DNA of 64,000 nt from Laburnicola sp. R22_1. Lineage: Eukaryota > Ascomycota > Dothideomycetes > Pleosporales > Didymosphaeriaceae. Shown here piece after piece: positions 1-11,235 of this stretch. Location: NCBI GenBank assembly GCA_014281115.1, contig JACONQ010000003.1, forward strand, positions 1,054,001 to 1,118,000. Direction: 5' to 3'. Under the pieces are notes generated by a model. The model did not search any database. It was given only the letters and a program-made list of their open reading frames with translations, and was not told the origin of the DNA. Position 1 is the stretch's first letter. Every line of letters starts with the position of its first letter. A program made the translations under genes and the position numbers.

Positions 1-773
1 ATCCAGTAGTCGGCTTACAGTATGTTGCCTGGTTGATCGAAAAGTGTGAAGTGCGTTGCTGCTCTATCTAGAAGGTACTTAGAGATTGTTTCGAACCACC
101 CAACAAGGATCTCATCACGGTTCTGGCTGTCTACTGTGTCAGCCGATACACACTTCTAGACATGGGATGTATTGTCGGGCGGATGTATTGGATGATGCAG
201 CGTAGTTTCCGCACTTACTTTACCTTCTAGATGAAGTGACCTGGGGAGTCCCAGATCACGTGCACAAGCATTCACCAAGCACCTAAGGTACTTTGCCGCC
301 ACAACCATTCTCATTCCTCCTACAAAACATATAGCAATATGTAGTAGATCCCTTGAAAGTTGGAACTGCGCAACAAAAGAAAGTAATGTTCAACACTGCT
401 AGACTGCTCGACCGATTTCAAGCACATGTTCTTGAACGAATACCTTCTTGACGTCAACATGCTTGATATCGCTATACCCGAACTTTTCTCGGAATGGTCT
501 GCATCGACGACAAGATAGATAACAATTGTGGTTGTGTCAAGCATGACCCATCGACCAGGGACATCTGTCGTCCCGTTCACGGTTCCGCGCGAAAGCTTTC
601 TCGTAGACCGTGGGAAGGAACCATGTTCGACATCTGAATCATCATTTCCAGGCTCAAGGGGAGCTACCTTAGAGTAGTTGATAGATCGGTGTTTGCTCTT
701 TGCAACATGCAGAAAGATGCAGTGCGGGTCGAGGCCGCGAGATGTCCCAATTGGGAAGGCGGTGTAATGTAAA
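1..773. other. Intergenic, no supported gene
   Basis: I see no convincing gene here. A minus-strand open stretch of 86 codons (320-580) has no recognisable domain, no splice support and no homology I can name. It could be an exon of a gene continuing off the left edge. The right part is the promoter and 5' leader of the dihydrouridine synthase gene. Confidence 0.5.
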
Positions 774-2249
774 TTGGCAGAACTTTCAGGCGCTTGTCCA
801 CTTTACCTCCGCCCCTCTTCACTCACAGCTCCACCACCACGGCATGTTATGATACGATCTCTGCTCCGCACCATCTCAAGAGCTATGGCTTCTCCAGACC
901 CAAAGCGTGTGCCTATTCCTAAGAATGGCGTGGACTATCGCGGCAAAGTCGTCCTTGCGCCCATGGTGCGCTCCGGCGAGCTGCCATCACGGTTACTGGC
1001 GCTCAAGTACGGCGCTGATCTGGTATGGGGTGCGTTGCATGCGCCATGTGTTTTGACCCCAGTTTCTAATATAGTGGCAGGCCCCGAGACCATCGATCGT
1101 GCAATAATAGGGACGACCCGTCGCCTCAATCCGCACACGTCTACCATTGAGTTCTCGCGCCTACCAACGTCCAAGATCAAGAACCCTACCCTCGACCCTG
1201 AAAATCGTGAAAGCGTACTCTACCGCATACATCCTGAGCTGGAGAAGGGAAAGCTGATCTACCAGATCGGGAGCGCAAACCCCGAACTGGCGGTACAAGC
1301 CGCGAAGATAGTGGCACCAGACGTGGCTGGTATAGACCTCAATTCTGGCTGTCCGAAGCCCTTTTCAACATCCGGCGGCATGGGTGCAGCGCTGCTGAAG
1401 ATGCCGGATCTGCTCTGCAATATCCTGACAAGCTTGGTTGAAGAGGTGGGCAAGCCCTTCGAGATCGGAATCAGCGTAAAGATACGGATACTGGACTCGC
1501 CCGAGGAAACTGAAGCTTTGGTGAGGAGATTGGTAAAGACCGGCATCACAGGATTGACGGTGCACTGCCGTACGACACCCATGCGGCCCAGAGAGAGGGC
1601 GATCAGAGACCAGCTCAAGATGATTGCGAACGTGTGTAGAGAAGCAGGTGTGGCATGTCTAATGAACGGAGATGTGACATCAAGAACGGAGGCACTGCAG
1701 CTAATCGACGAGTTCGGCGTCGATGGCGCAATGATTGCGACCGAGGCGGAGAAGAACCCCAGCTGCTTCAGGCCGGACGCCGAGGGTGGCCCTCATGAGT
1801 GGCGGTCGCAGTGGAAGACGGTGGTTGCCGAGTACATGCGATTCGCGCTACAGGTTGAGAACCGGTGGGGCAACACGAAGTATCTACTTGGCCAGATGAT
1901 TCCCGGGAAAGACAAATGCTACAAAGCGATGAACCTTGCGAAGTGCTATGCGGACGTTGTTCAAGCCTTGGGTCTGGAAATCATGGACGGTATGCTTGAT
2001 AAGGCTAAGATCGTGGATGAACATTTGGGAATAGGTGGGCCGCAGGAGTCAAGGGCGTCAAAAAGGGCAAGAGTGAAGGGGTCGAATCCAGAGCCGGAGA
2101 AGAAAAAAGAGTCGCAAGAGCTGAAGGAGAAGCGGAAGGGAGAGATGGAGGAGGACCAGGCAGCGAAACGCGTAAAGCTACCCGATACGCCTGTCGACAT
2201 GCCCATTCTTCCACAGGAGCTTCCAGCTCCCGCAGCATTGAGTGCGTGA
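774..2249 (+). CDS. SMM1: tRNA-dihydrouridine synthase 2 (Dus2/Smm1)
   Basis: FMN-dependent enzyme that reduces uridine to dihydrouridine at position 20 of tRNAs. The TIM-barrel opens with VVLAPMVRSGELPSRLLALK and contains the catalytic-loop signature DLNSGCPK, the HCRTT segment and the NGDVTS segment. A basic Lys/Glu tail follows. The frame is open throughout, but 1030-1080 (51 nt, gtgcgt...ggcag) is very likely an in-frame intron: removing it restores the family sequence LVWGPETIDRAIIG. Exons would be 774-1029 and 1081-2249. Three in-frame starts exist. The one at 885 (MASPDP) matches the usual start and gives 437 residues. The starts at 849 and 774 give 449 or 474 residues; the extension beginning MIRSLLRTISRA is Arg-rich and could be a mitochondrial presequence. 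It converges on the glutaredoxin gene. Confidence 0.93.
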   Translation: MAELSGACPLYLRPSSLTAPPPRHVMIRSLLRTISRAMASPDPKRVPIPKNGVDYRGKVVLAPMVRSGELPSRLLALKYGADLVWGALHAPCVLTPVSNIVAGPETIDRAIIGTTRRLNPHTSTIEFSRLPTSKIKNPTLDPENRESVLYRIHPELEKGKLIYQIGSANPELAVQAAKIVAPDVAGIDLNSGCPKPFSTSGGMGAALLKMPDLLCNILTSLVEEVGKPFEIGISVKIRILDSPEETEALVRRLVKTGITGLTVHCRTTPMRPRERAIRDQLKMIANVCREAGVACLMNGDVTSRTEALQLIDEFGVDGAMIATEAEKNPSCFRPDAEGGPHEWRSQWKTVVAEYMRFALQVENRWGNTKYLLGQMIPGKDKCYKAMNLAKCYADVVQALGLEIMDGMLDKAKIVDEHLGIGGPQESRASKRARVKGSNPEPEKKKESQELKEKRKGEMEEDQAAKRVKLPDTPVDMPILPQELPAPAALSA

Positions 2250-4981
2250 AGGTCGGTCGTCGAGGGCAGATGAATCGGATCAATGGAGGTTTTGTTTCTG
2301 CATAGCACAGGCATGGATGGCGTATTGGAAGGGGCATTATCCTCTAGTAAAAGCTTTAGAAGCCAAGGTTTTGATTTCGGCTATGTAAATTTATTTCATG
2401 TATACACACACGACCTTACTACTTGAATTATTCAACACACACTGCACGATATTCTCTACTTTACCGCCATACACCCACTCTCTGCGGGTGTCAGTGGATT
2501 ATATGCGTTTGACGGATCGTGGAGAGAGTTTGCTCTTCGTTGAGGCTTCTGTAGACAGAAAGTCTGAGGACAAGGCAAATTCGTCACCGTTTATAAATGG
2601 TCCATTCAAGGGAGGATGTCTGCTTGTCGTGGCTGTTTTCTTACAAGAATCATGCTCGAAAAATGTGAATAATGTTAACTTGAGGATACTGTATCTGGGA
2701 TAGTTACACATTTATGGACAGAATTATTTACTATGAGCTGCTCGATAGTGACGATCAGGTTTGGATCGCCCTGGTTCGAGGGACGGTGTAGATGAGATTG
2801 GAAATGATCCGCGGTAAGAACAGAGCAGGAGACCGAAATGCAGATTTTGATGGAGAGAGTTATGGGAAGAGCGGTGGAGGTATGTGGTAAACCGACCAAC
2901 GTCGTTGGGACTCGCTACCGTTAGACGATGATAATCATCATCTTTCGAGATTCGATCTAACAAAATCTTGCTCATATACCTCCAAGTTCCGCCGTGTTCA
3001 ACCGACCCCTCCACACCCTGAAGTTCTACGTGATACTTACAGGGTATTCTTCATCGCGAATGTAGTACGACTCAGTATCAGTGCAAAAAACTTAACACGG
3101 CTGACAGTTCAGTCTTCCAGAGCATTAAACCTCGTCCTGCTTATGGTGAAGACTCGACCGCAAAGAGCGACATGGTGAGAATTGATCGCTACTTGAATAG
3201 ATCGTGCTTGTTTCCAAGCAGAGACGATTCCATGTATTTTTGTCGTCCTTGATTTTGATCTGGCACACAACACGGTGTCCATACAAACGCGTTCTTTAGG
3301 GTTTAGTATATATGTAGATAGAGTGTTGCACCTCGTGTAGCGCTGCGCACGAAAACCTCGGCCTCATCATGCTGTCATTTCGAGAATGTTTTATGGACTG
3401 GACAGCCCGAGACAAACCCATATCTCTTTCTTGTAGTACTTTGAGAAGTGGAGTTCATTTGATGCCAACATGGTCGCTCCCAGTGTATTTTTTGTTTCCT
3501 TGATAACAAGCCACGCAGACCCAAGAAACACATGCATTGAATATCAATACGGTTTCTCATGAACATGTTATGCAGCAAAGAAAAGGCCCCACCGAAGGCG
3601 GTCCATGGCTTCAATTCTTTGTGTTTTTGGAATCTCCAAGGAGTGCCTGTGTGATACGAATAGCCCGAGGCCTTGAATGTTGCAACAGAGAGACTGGAGC
3701 CAGCCATGGTTTGCGGTATCCCGCCATCTAGGATAGGAGCGCACACCGGTGCTGGGTCATGCTTTTGTCTTCTTCCTGATTTGCAGATCGTGGAGAAATC
3801 TAGGAAGGAGCGCACAGCTGGGTTTGAAAGTATTTTTAGCAAGAGAAAAAGGTTATCTGGACCATGTGCTTCGAGTGCACGAATATTGGAATGCAGGACT
3901 CAGGCGTGGCCCATATTTCATTTTTGCTGTTTTTTTTGACATGGATAGATAATTTGAGGAAGGCGCATGGGTGTGGTGATCCAACATTTGTGACATCGCA
4001 AGGAAGTCAGGTCCTTCCATGTGTTGTTGCAAGTATTTTGGATGAGAGACTTCCAAAAGCGGGCCATCGATGACTGTGTTTTGTATCGCATGATGAAGAA
4101 GAGGTGGAATAGGAAGAAGCGCATGAGCTGTCTTCCCAAGCATTCTGATAACCCTCTAAGGTTTAGAGAGGACGGAAGCTAGTTCCCACCATGTGTACCA
4201 ACGTCGATGATTTGAATCTGCGACTTCCAAACCCGAGCCATGAATGGTGAGTTTCGCTGTTTTAGATATAGAGAGGAGGGATAGAGAGATGTGAAGGATC
4301 CCAGCGGTAGATATTTGTTCGACAAGTAGCTTGGTCCGCAGGAACCGACATGAACGAGTGCTTCCTGTAATTTTAGAGGGTAGGCTCTTGATCTCATGCA
4401 TCTTAGCTTATGGACCAGAAGGCCAAAAAGAAGCCATATTCCATCTCTCCTGGTTTTTTAATGTTGCCTACACGAAATAGAAAATTGTAGAGAAGAGAAA
4501 GTTTTACGCACTGTAGGCCGTATTAATAGCCAAGAGCGAGCGGTCACAGATGGGACGTTGTAGCTAGGGAAACTGAGTGAAAGAATGGACGTAGCAAGGC
4601 TTCTGAGAACGCGAGGTACTAGTTAGGTTTAACAAGAGCAGCAATTTTGTCATTGGTCACAAAAACATGTGGGAATAAGTGCATGTTGTCAAATGGTGCT
4701 GACACTCATTTGTATTCAGTCAACTGGCCGAGCCTAGTCCATTCATTAGGGAAAATTCTTGGAGAGGGACATAAAACGGCACCAGGCCATGGTATCCACG
4801 ATGTGTTCACCCAAGATGGATATTGTACCAACACTGTAGGGTATTAAGGACCTAGCGTCGTACGTCGGCCGCAAGCATATATTACTCAGTTCTTAAGGCC
4901 AACTCGAGCCAAGATTGCCATCATTCTATCCGTCTGTTGGTCATGTTCTCGTTTCTCTTTACAGTATGCGTATGGCATTCA
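2250..4981. other. Long gene-poor interval between Dus2 and Grx3/4
   Basis: About 2.7 kb between two convergent genes. It contains only short open frames on both strands, the longest being 155 codons on the minus strand at 3375-3842. None has a recognisable domain, signal peptide or coherent splice structure. T-rich and A-rich runs are common. Around 4045-4075 and 4210-4240 there are similar short phrases (both containing gacttccaaa followed by a gccat), which might be remnants of an old, diverged duplication. Confidence 0.5.
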
Positions 4982-5916
4982 TCATGCAGTCTGTGGTGCC
5001 TGCGTCTGCGCCGAAGCCGCACCAGGACCACCCTTCTGTCCGCTCACCGAATGTTCCTTCAAGAACTCGGGATCGTTGTCGAACTCCTCGCGCACCTGCG
5101 TCAAGTCAGCAACCGGTTCCCGTAAGTTTGTTCTTCAGCACTTACAATATCCAGCCCACCGACCAGCTCACCCTCGACATACAACTGTGGAAATGTCGGC
5201 CAATCCGAATACTCCTTCAACCCCTGCCTCACCTCGTCATCAGCCAGGATGTTGAAAAAGCCGTACCGAATCCCCTTCTCCCGCAGCAAGCCCACAGTCT
5301 GCCTACTGAACCCGCACTGTGGCGCGCTAGGTGTGCCCTTCATGAACAGCATAACGGGAGCCGCCTTGACGAGCTCGCCCAGTCGCTGGTTGAGCTCGTC
5401 CTTGTTCGTCGCCGCGTCGCCTGAGCTGTACTCGGGCGCTGTCTTGGGATCCGATCCGCTCGGCGCATATCCGGCCAGGCCCTTCGTGCCACCCGCATCT
5501 GCACCGTTCGATTGCGATTGCGCGGGCTTCGTGACTGTCTGCGCGGGCGGCAAACTCGTCTTCGCGTCGCCACTCCCCGCACCGGCGTACTTCTCCACCG
5601 CTGCCCGAACCTTGGCCGCGTCCGACCCCGATACCGTCTCCAGCACCGTGCCGTCTCTCTGTAACACTATGAATGGCACGGCGCTCACGTCGTACTGCTC
5701 GGCGACGTCAGGCAGCTCTTCGGCGTCGAGGGCGAGGAAGGATATCGGGGCATCGGCGGAGTATGTGCTAGCGAGGGTGGAGAGGATGACGGACATCTGC
5801 TTGCAGGGAGCGGCCCATGGCGCGTGGAAGTAGATGACGGCGAGCGTGGAGGGCGGGAGCGGCGGGACGGTGGACTGGAAGGCGGATTCGGACGTGATTT
5901 CCTGGACCGTCGCCAT
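4982..5916 (-). CDS. GRX4: Monothiol glutaredoxin Grx3/Grx4 (PICOT type)
   Basis: Cytosolic/nuclear multidomain glutaredoxin that binds a glutathione-coordinated 2Fe-2S cluster and serves iron sensing and Fe-S trafficking. Two exons: 5146-5916 and 4982-5095, with a 50-nt intron (gtaagt...gacgcag) at 5096-5145; 294 residues. An N-terminal thioredoxin-like domain (about 5-110) has WAAPC at 34-38, so only one of the usual two cysteines. An Ala/Ser/Gln-rich linker follows. The C-terminal glutaredoxin domain (about 172-275) carries CGFS at 201-204, the monothiol active site, and WPTFPQLYVEGELVGG. Exon 2 supplies the conserved VREEFDNDPEFLKEH end. Its promoter is shared with divergent RPF2. GRX3 or GRX4 cannot be told apart from sequence alone. 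Confidence 0.95.
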
Positions 5917-6216
5917 GGTGGCCTCAGTTCTATGTAGGTGCAGCGCTGGGAGAGATGTGGCTCTCTTTTATTAGGCAGGGCAAAGAACGTGGATGATTTG
6001 CGCAAGCAACAAGCAGCAAGTAGTTTGTCATGCGTAGACTCAGGATCTGATAACTGACACCCCGCCACCCCGATACGCGGCGCGCCAAGCCTGCCCCTCC
6101 GCCGGAAGGAACGCTTACCAAATCCGACCCACCGGGCGCACCTTTCCCCGACGCCGCAAAAAAAGTATCGCCAAGATTTCGCATCCGCAACTCGCTCACA
6201 AACACGGCCAGCAAGC
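5917..6216. promoter_or_regulatory. Divergent promoter GRX4 / RPF2
   Basis: A 300-bp interval between the start codons of two divergently transcribed genes, so it must hold both promoters. It contains no clear TATA box and no motif I can name with confidence. Confidence 0.5.
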
Positions 6217-7316
6217 ATGTTGCGACAAGTGTGCGTACCTCCCCACGAGCCAGGAATGCAAACGGTCACGATACTGATGTGTAGTCCAGGAAGCCCAAAA
6301 ATGCCCGCGCAAAGCGGGCAATGGACAAGCGCGAGCCGCAGACCCACGAAAACCCAAAGACCACGCTCTTCGTCACCGGCCACAAGACGTCACAGATCCT
6401 CAAACTATGCACAGCCGACCTGCGCATGCTCAAGAAGCCCTTCGTCGAGAGCTTCAACAAGAAGAACGACATCCACCCCTTCGAAGACGCTTCTTGTAAG
6501 TCCCGTCCACCTATACACCACCACTTTTATATACGATCCTAACATTGCATAGCCCTCGAATTCTTCTCCCTCAAAAACGACACCTCCCTCCTCATCCTCT
6601 CCCTCCACTCGAAAAAACGTCCCCACTGCCTAACCCTCGTCCGCACCCACGCCCACAAAGTCCTCGACATGCTCGAGCTCTATATCAACCCCTCCACCTT
6701 CCGCACGCTCCAGCAGTTCAAAAACGCAAAACCCGCCGTCGGCCTCAAGCCCCTCATCGCCTTCCACGGCACCGTCTTCGAAGACCCCAACCAGACTAAG
6801 TGGACGCTTGCGAAATCCCTGCTGCTGGATCTGTTCCGGGGCCAAGAGGCTGCCGAAGTCGATGTAGAGGGCCTACAGTACCTGATTAGTATCAGTGCGG
6901 CTGAGGCCGAGGAGGGTGGCAAGGTGCCTGAGTTGAGGATCAGGTTCTATCTGATCAAGACACTAAAAAGTGGGCAGAAGTTGCCGCGTGTTGAGGTGGA
7001 GGAGATGGGTCCGCGTATCGATGCTACGCTGGGCCGTGAGCAGTTCCCCGACCCGGATGTGTGGAAGAGCGCGCTCAAGAAGCCCAAGGGATTAGAGCCC
7101 AAGACAAAGAAGAACATCGACATGGATATCATGGGCGACAAGGTGGGCAAGATTCATCTGCCGAAGCAGAACTTTGGCGAGATGCAGACGCGGAAGATGA
7201 AGGGGTTGAAGAGGGGAAGGACACCACCAGATATGGATGTGGACATGATGAATGAAGGAATGGATGATATGAGCCTTGATGAAGAGGAGACAGTTCCGAA
7301 GAAGACAAAGGTTTAG
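6217..7316 (+). CDS. RPF2: Ribosome biogenesis protein Rpf2 (Brix domain)
   Basis: Nucleolar factor that, with Rrs1, loads the 5S RNP (5S rRNA, L5, L11) into the 60S precursor. Three exons, 6217-6230, 6290-6495 and 6553-7316, all in phase and giving 327 residues; yeast Rpf2 is about 344. The first exon is only 14 nt and, joined across a 59-nt intron, restores the family start MLRQVKPKNARAKRAM. The Brix domain (about 28-230) includes TTLFVTGHKTSQILKLCTAD and the segment GLKPLIAFHG. The C-terminus is basic and then acidic, ending KKTKV, as expected for a nucleolar protein. It ends 156 bp from the convergent MMS19 gene. Confidence 0.95.
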
Positions 7317-7472
7317 CCTGAGAAGTGGCTCAGTGGCGGCACATTGCATGGGCGGCGTTATGGGCATGCTTCGGCGTTCATGTGCAGTTATACCACTTGT
7401 TCATATGGTGCGCGAAAAGTTGTCAAATCACAAACTTCCATTTACATTTGTCTTCTGCTAGACTGCTCATGT

Positions 7473-10400
7473 TCAGTCATCATCCCCGGCTTCATCCACT
7501 TCCAACCACCTCGCTCTGCACCTGACAGCCGCGCTCCTAACCCCTCGTTTCTTATCATCTAGCGCAGCCGTCAACTTGTTGCACACCTGTCTCCTGTACG
7601 GCAGTACAACCTCCAACTTCAGCTTATCCGGTACCAGCATCAAACATCTGCACGCAGCTGCTCGCACCTTCGGCGATGTAGCCACCTCTTTGTTCGCTAC
7701 CGAGTTCGTAAGTAGGCGCGATATCAGACTACCGGCATGCTCCTCGACCACTTGCGGCTTTTCTAAGAGAGTCGATGTCAAGGTATCAATCGCGGCTTCC
7801 TTGACGAAATCCTCGCCTTTGAGATCGAGACTCTGCAATAGCAGTAGGATAAGTTGATCAACTTCCCCGATGACGATATTGAAAGGTAGCCACCTCAACA
7901 CACCACTCAGCGCTATGAGATAGTTGGGCTTCATCTCCGGTGATGCGTCCCGGAAGGCTTGTGTGATGTTCGGGACGAGTAGCGCAAAAGATTTTTGTTT
8001 ATGCAGTCCAGAGATCTGGCAGTGATTCTGTTTCGTTAGGAGATCATCGTGTTGAAGGAGCGTGCTCAAGCCACGTGCCACGGCGGTACCATATTTGGGA
8101 TGCGATAAGAAGGCCAACAATTGCGGATAAAGTGTCGCCAGGATAGGACTACTTCGCAGTAGTATGCCCTTCAAACAAGCAAAGATGATGCGTATTCTAG
8201 GCGGGTCTAGTTTTTCAGGCGAGAACAACTCGAACGGCGCATTCATCAATGGGTCCATGCACGTCCTTAGTGCTGAGGCGGAGTAGAACTTGTTGATGAC
8301 AAGAGAGAGCTGACGCAGAGAGGCCGAACGGATAGGGGTTGATAGATCCTGCTTCTGGGTGTAGTTTGCAAGCGAGGAGACCAGCAGCTCTATTTCACAG
8401 GGCAGCCGAGTCTCTTTACGAAAAGAAGCGAGGAGGTGTGTAGACACAATCATAGTCTTGTGTGCCTCAAGAGGTGCATTGGCGTTGAAAGGTGGAAGCT
8501 CTGCTTGCGATGTACCTCTGAATAAAGTATACAGTTCTGCAGCAATATCTTCTTGCTGCTGGGTAGACTGCGATCGAACGACGATGTTGCATATCCTGCC
8601 AACGAGGTCAAGGGTAGTTTCGTCATCGAATGCTTGTGGGTGGGTTGAATCCGTACTAGATGCGCGTTTCAAAAGCGGGAGCACAATGTCCTGGTAATAT
8701 GTCGAAGAGTTTGGGTCTTTTTCCAGCTTGTTCGTGCCCTTGGTGAGCGCATAGAGCATTGCTGAGAGTAGAGCAACGATGTAACCGGACGAGGCATTGT
8801 GTGTGACTGCAGCAGAGAACTTATTCTTTAGTCGAAGGATGACCGTGTCGAACACCTTCTCTTCACTTGCTAACTTCGCAAAGGCTTCCAAAACAGATGT
8901 GTAGCCCTTTGATTCATCGTCCGTGTCCGGAAGTTGCGCCATGAAAGCTGGAAAAGCGTTATCAATAACAACTTGTGGTTTCTGATGTGCGATTTCCACA
9001 AGACTGCTGATAGCGCTTTCTTTGATCTCGTCCTTTCCAAATGAATTTTCGTGGATGACGATGGTGCACAGTAGCTGTATGATCTTTCCAATGTCATCTT
9101 CACTGACCAGTTCTCGGACTTTGGATAACTGCAGCAAGCCGTCTGCGCATACCAACCGGTACGAGACATTGCTGATAGACGATGTCTCGAGACCGTGCAA
9201 CATGACCTCCAGTGCCTGGTCGCGGAATTGTACCAGGGCATTATTCAACGATGATTCTCCAGCGGATCCAATTGAGCGCCAATCTCCGTACACATCAATG
9301 TTGGCTTTGACTAACTGAACCAACACCTCCAGGAGCCCTCTGCGCTTGGCCACTGTTGCTTCAGCGGTCTGGAACAGAGTAAACAGGGTCGGTAAGGTTC
9401 CCGCCAGCAAGAGGTTGGTGACGTCAGGCGAAACATTTGCAAGCTTAGACAGTATCCTGGCAGCGGCTTGAGACTGCTTTGTCGGGGCGTCTTCCAGATG
9501 TTCGTTACATTCCTTAATGATTACGCGGAGGTAAGCGTTCAGTGGCCCACTCGTTCCCTGTGATAGTGTTTGAGCTATAGCTGCCAGACCATTTAATGCT
9601 TCTTCGGCCAAATCCTCTTCTTGCACGTTCAAGATCTCGAATTTTAGCGAATCCCATAGTGTGATGGAGTATAACGAGATGGTGCGAGGGCCATACTCTT
9701 TGACCGAAGAGGTGATTGTTTGAAGTACATCGCGCTTCCATTAATCAGCAGCAGTTTGAGAGACTTGATGCATTTCTACTTACTTTCGTGTTCATAGACG
9801 TCGAATCAAGCTTGTCCAAGAGTGCTGGGAACGCATATGGTGCAAACTCCAAGGTAGACGATATACACTCTCGTAGCCTATCCTTCAAGTCCTGTGCTGT
9901 AATACCATATAGATCGTCAGGCGGCGGTCTGAACGTGATGGGGAAATAGTTGAAGACGGCATCGAAGAGGTCCTATCCTAATTAGCCTCCTGCGTTTCGT
10001 TCCGGCACTTTGGGATGTACCTGAGCATCTGCGCCAATGTTCCATTCTGTCATAGGTACCCGTAGTATAGAAAACACCACCATGAGGTTGCGAGGGTCTT
10101 TCTCCCCATCGAAGTATGCAATAAAGCGTGATAGAAAATCGGGCTTCGTGTCGTGTAATGATCGCAAGGCTTGCCAAGTCAGCTCGGTACAGCGACGCCC
10201 ATTGTACAGCCAGGACCATACCATCTCTATATTTGGCCAACAGTGTGTCTATGAGCCGTAAGACGGGATATCGTTCGCTTTGCTGCTTGTACTGGCGGAG
10301 GGGGCTTGTATTGGCAAGGAGGCTGAGTGTATGAGCATAGGATCGGATGAAAGCGCTTGGAAACTAACGTACGTCTCGATGATGGCCTGCACTCGCCCGT

Positions 10401-10915
10401 TGTCCCACTTCCCACGCTCCTCGAGGGCTAACAGGCCCTTGGCGCATGATCCTATGCCTTCGCCGTCCTCGGTGCGGGAGAGGATGAAGTCGCAGAGCAA
10501 ATTCCCTACGGCTTCTCAGCTTACTATTCACCGTCCAGCCGGCGAGCAAGGCTGTAGGTGTGGTGTCGGGGGTGGAACGCACGCTGCTGCAACGAGAGCA
10601 CTTTTTGTGGAACGAAGCCCAGCACCTCGGCGAGGTAGGCCATGGCTGCGAAGGTTAGCAGAGCCCCCTGCACAGACTGCCTTTCTTACACTTGGCCCGG
10701 GTCGCGCCATCCTCGCTGTTGAAGTACTCGCCCAGCTCTTCAATGAGCGTCAGCAGCTTCAGGTCTCCATCCGTCAACCCTGCACCCGTTAGTCGCGCCT
10801 TTCCCCGTTGTCCCCAGGACGGCCGAAACCTACGCGTCGCGCTCCGCCGGGCTGCCTGGCTCGCCTCGCGCTTGCTCCGGTCATAGCCCAACAGATACTG
10901 CTGGATGTCTGACAT
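7473..10915 (-). CDS. MET18: Mms19/Met18, cytosolic Fe-S assembly targeting factor
   Basis: HEAT-repeat scaffold that, with the other CIA targeting proteins, delivers Fe-S clusters to apoproteins such as DNA polymerases and helicases. I derive eight exons: 10834-10915, 10690-10779, 10583-10645, 10369-10511, 10222-10285, 10021-10169, 9784-9972 and 7473-9734. All phases close, giving 1013 residues, typical for the family. The N-terminal MMS19 domain includes [20 protein letters not shown], then [17 protein letters not shown] and [10 protein letters not shown]. The large last exon is alpha-helical throughout with HEAT-like repeats. Most introns lie in the first third. The weakest junction is the 3' end of the intron before 10511. 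The start shares a short promoter with divergent MTD1. Confidence 0.93.
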
Positions 10916-11235
10916 GCTCACGCGCGCCCAAAGAGCAAAGATGGTGTTTGGTCGTCTGCAAAACGGCAGCGCGGGGCTGCGATACGCGAGCTCCCGCCTG
11001 CGACTATGACGAAAGCTGCCGAGGAGCGCTGATTGGCCGTCCGATGTCGGCAGGTGGGGCGCAGAAAAAAGCTCAGGGCGCGCAGATGGAAATGCGGCGC
11101 GTGTATCGAAGTGGGAATACATGGCACAAGAGAAATGGCTCGTGTGCTATGGATTGAGTCATAGAAGAGCTGCCCACAAGGGATTGACCACAATTTCTCA
11201 CCTTCCTCTTTCCCTGCTTCTGAGCTCACCCCACC
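10916..11235. promoter_or_regulatory. Divergent promoter MMS19 / MTD1
   Basis: A 320-bp interval between divergent start codons. On the MTD1 side there is an upstream ATG at 11149 followed immediately by a stop (ATG GAT TGA), a two-codon upstream frame if the transcript reaches that far. No other regulatory element is clear. Confidence 0.45.

Noticed and set aside
3375..3842. Minus-strand frame of 155 codons
   Set aside because: No recognisable domain, no splice support, composition like the surrounding non-coding DNA.
5249..5833. Plus-strand frame of 194 codons
   Set aside because: Antisense shadow of the glutaredoxin gene.
10280..10792. Plus-strand frame of 170 codons
   Set aside because: Antisense to the 5' exons of MMS19, all of which connect in phase on the minus strand.
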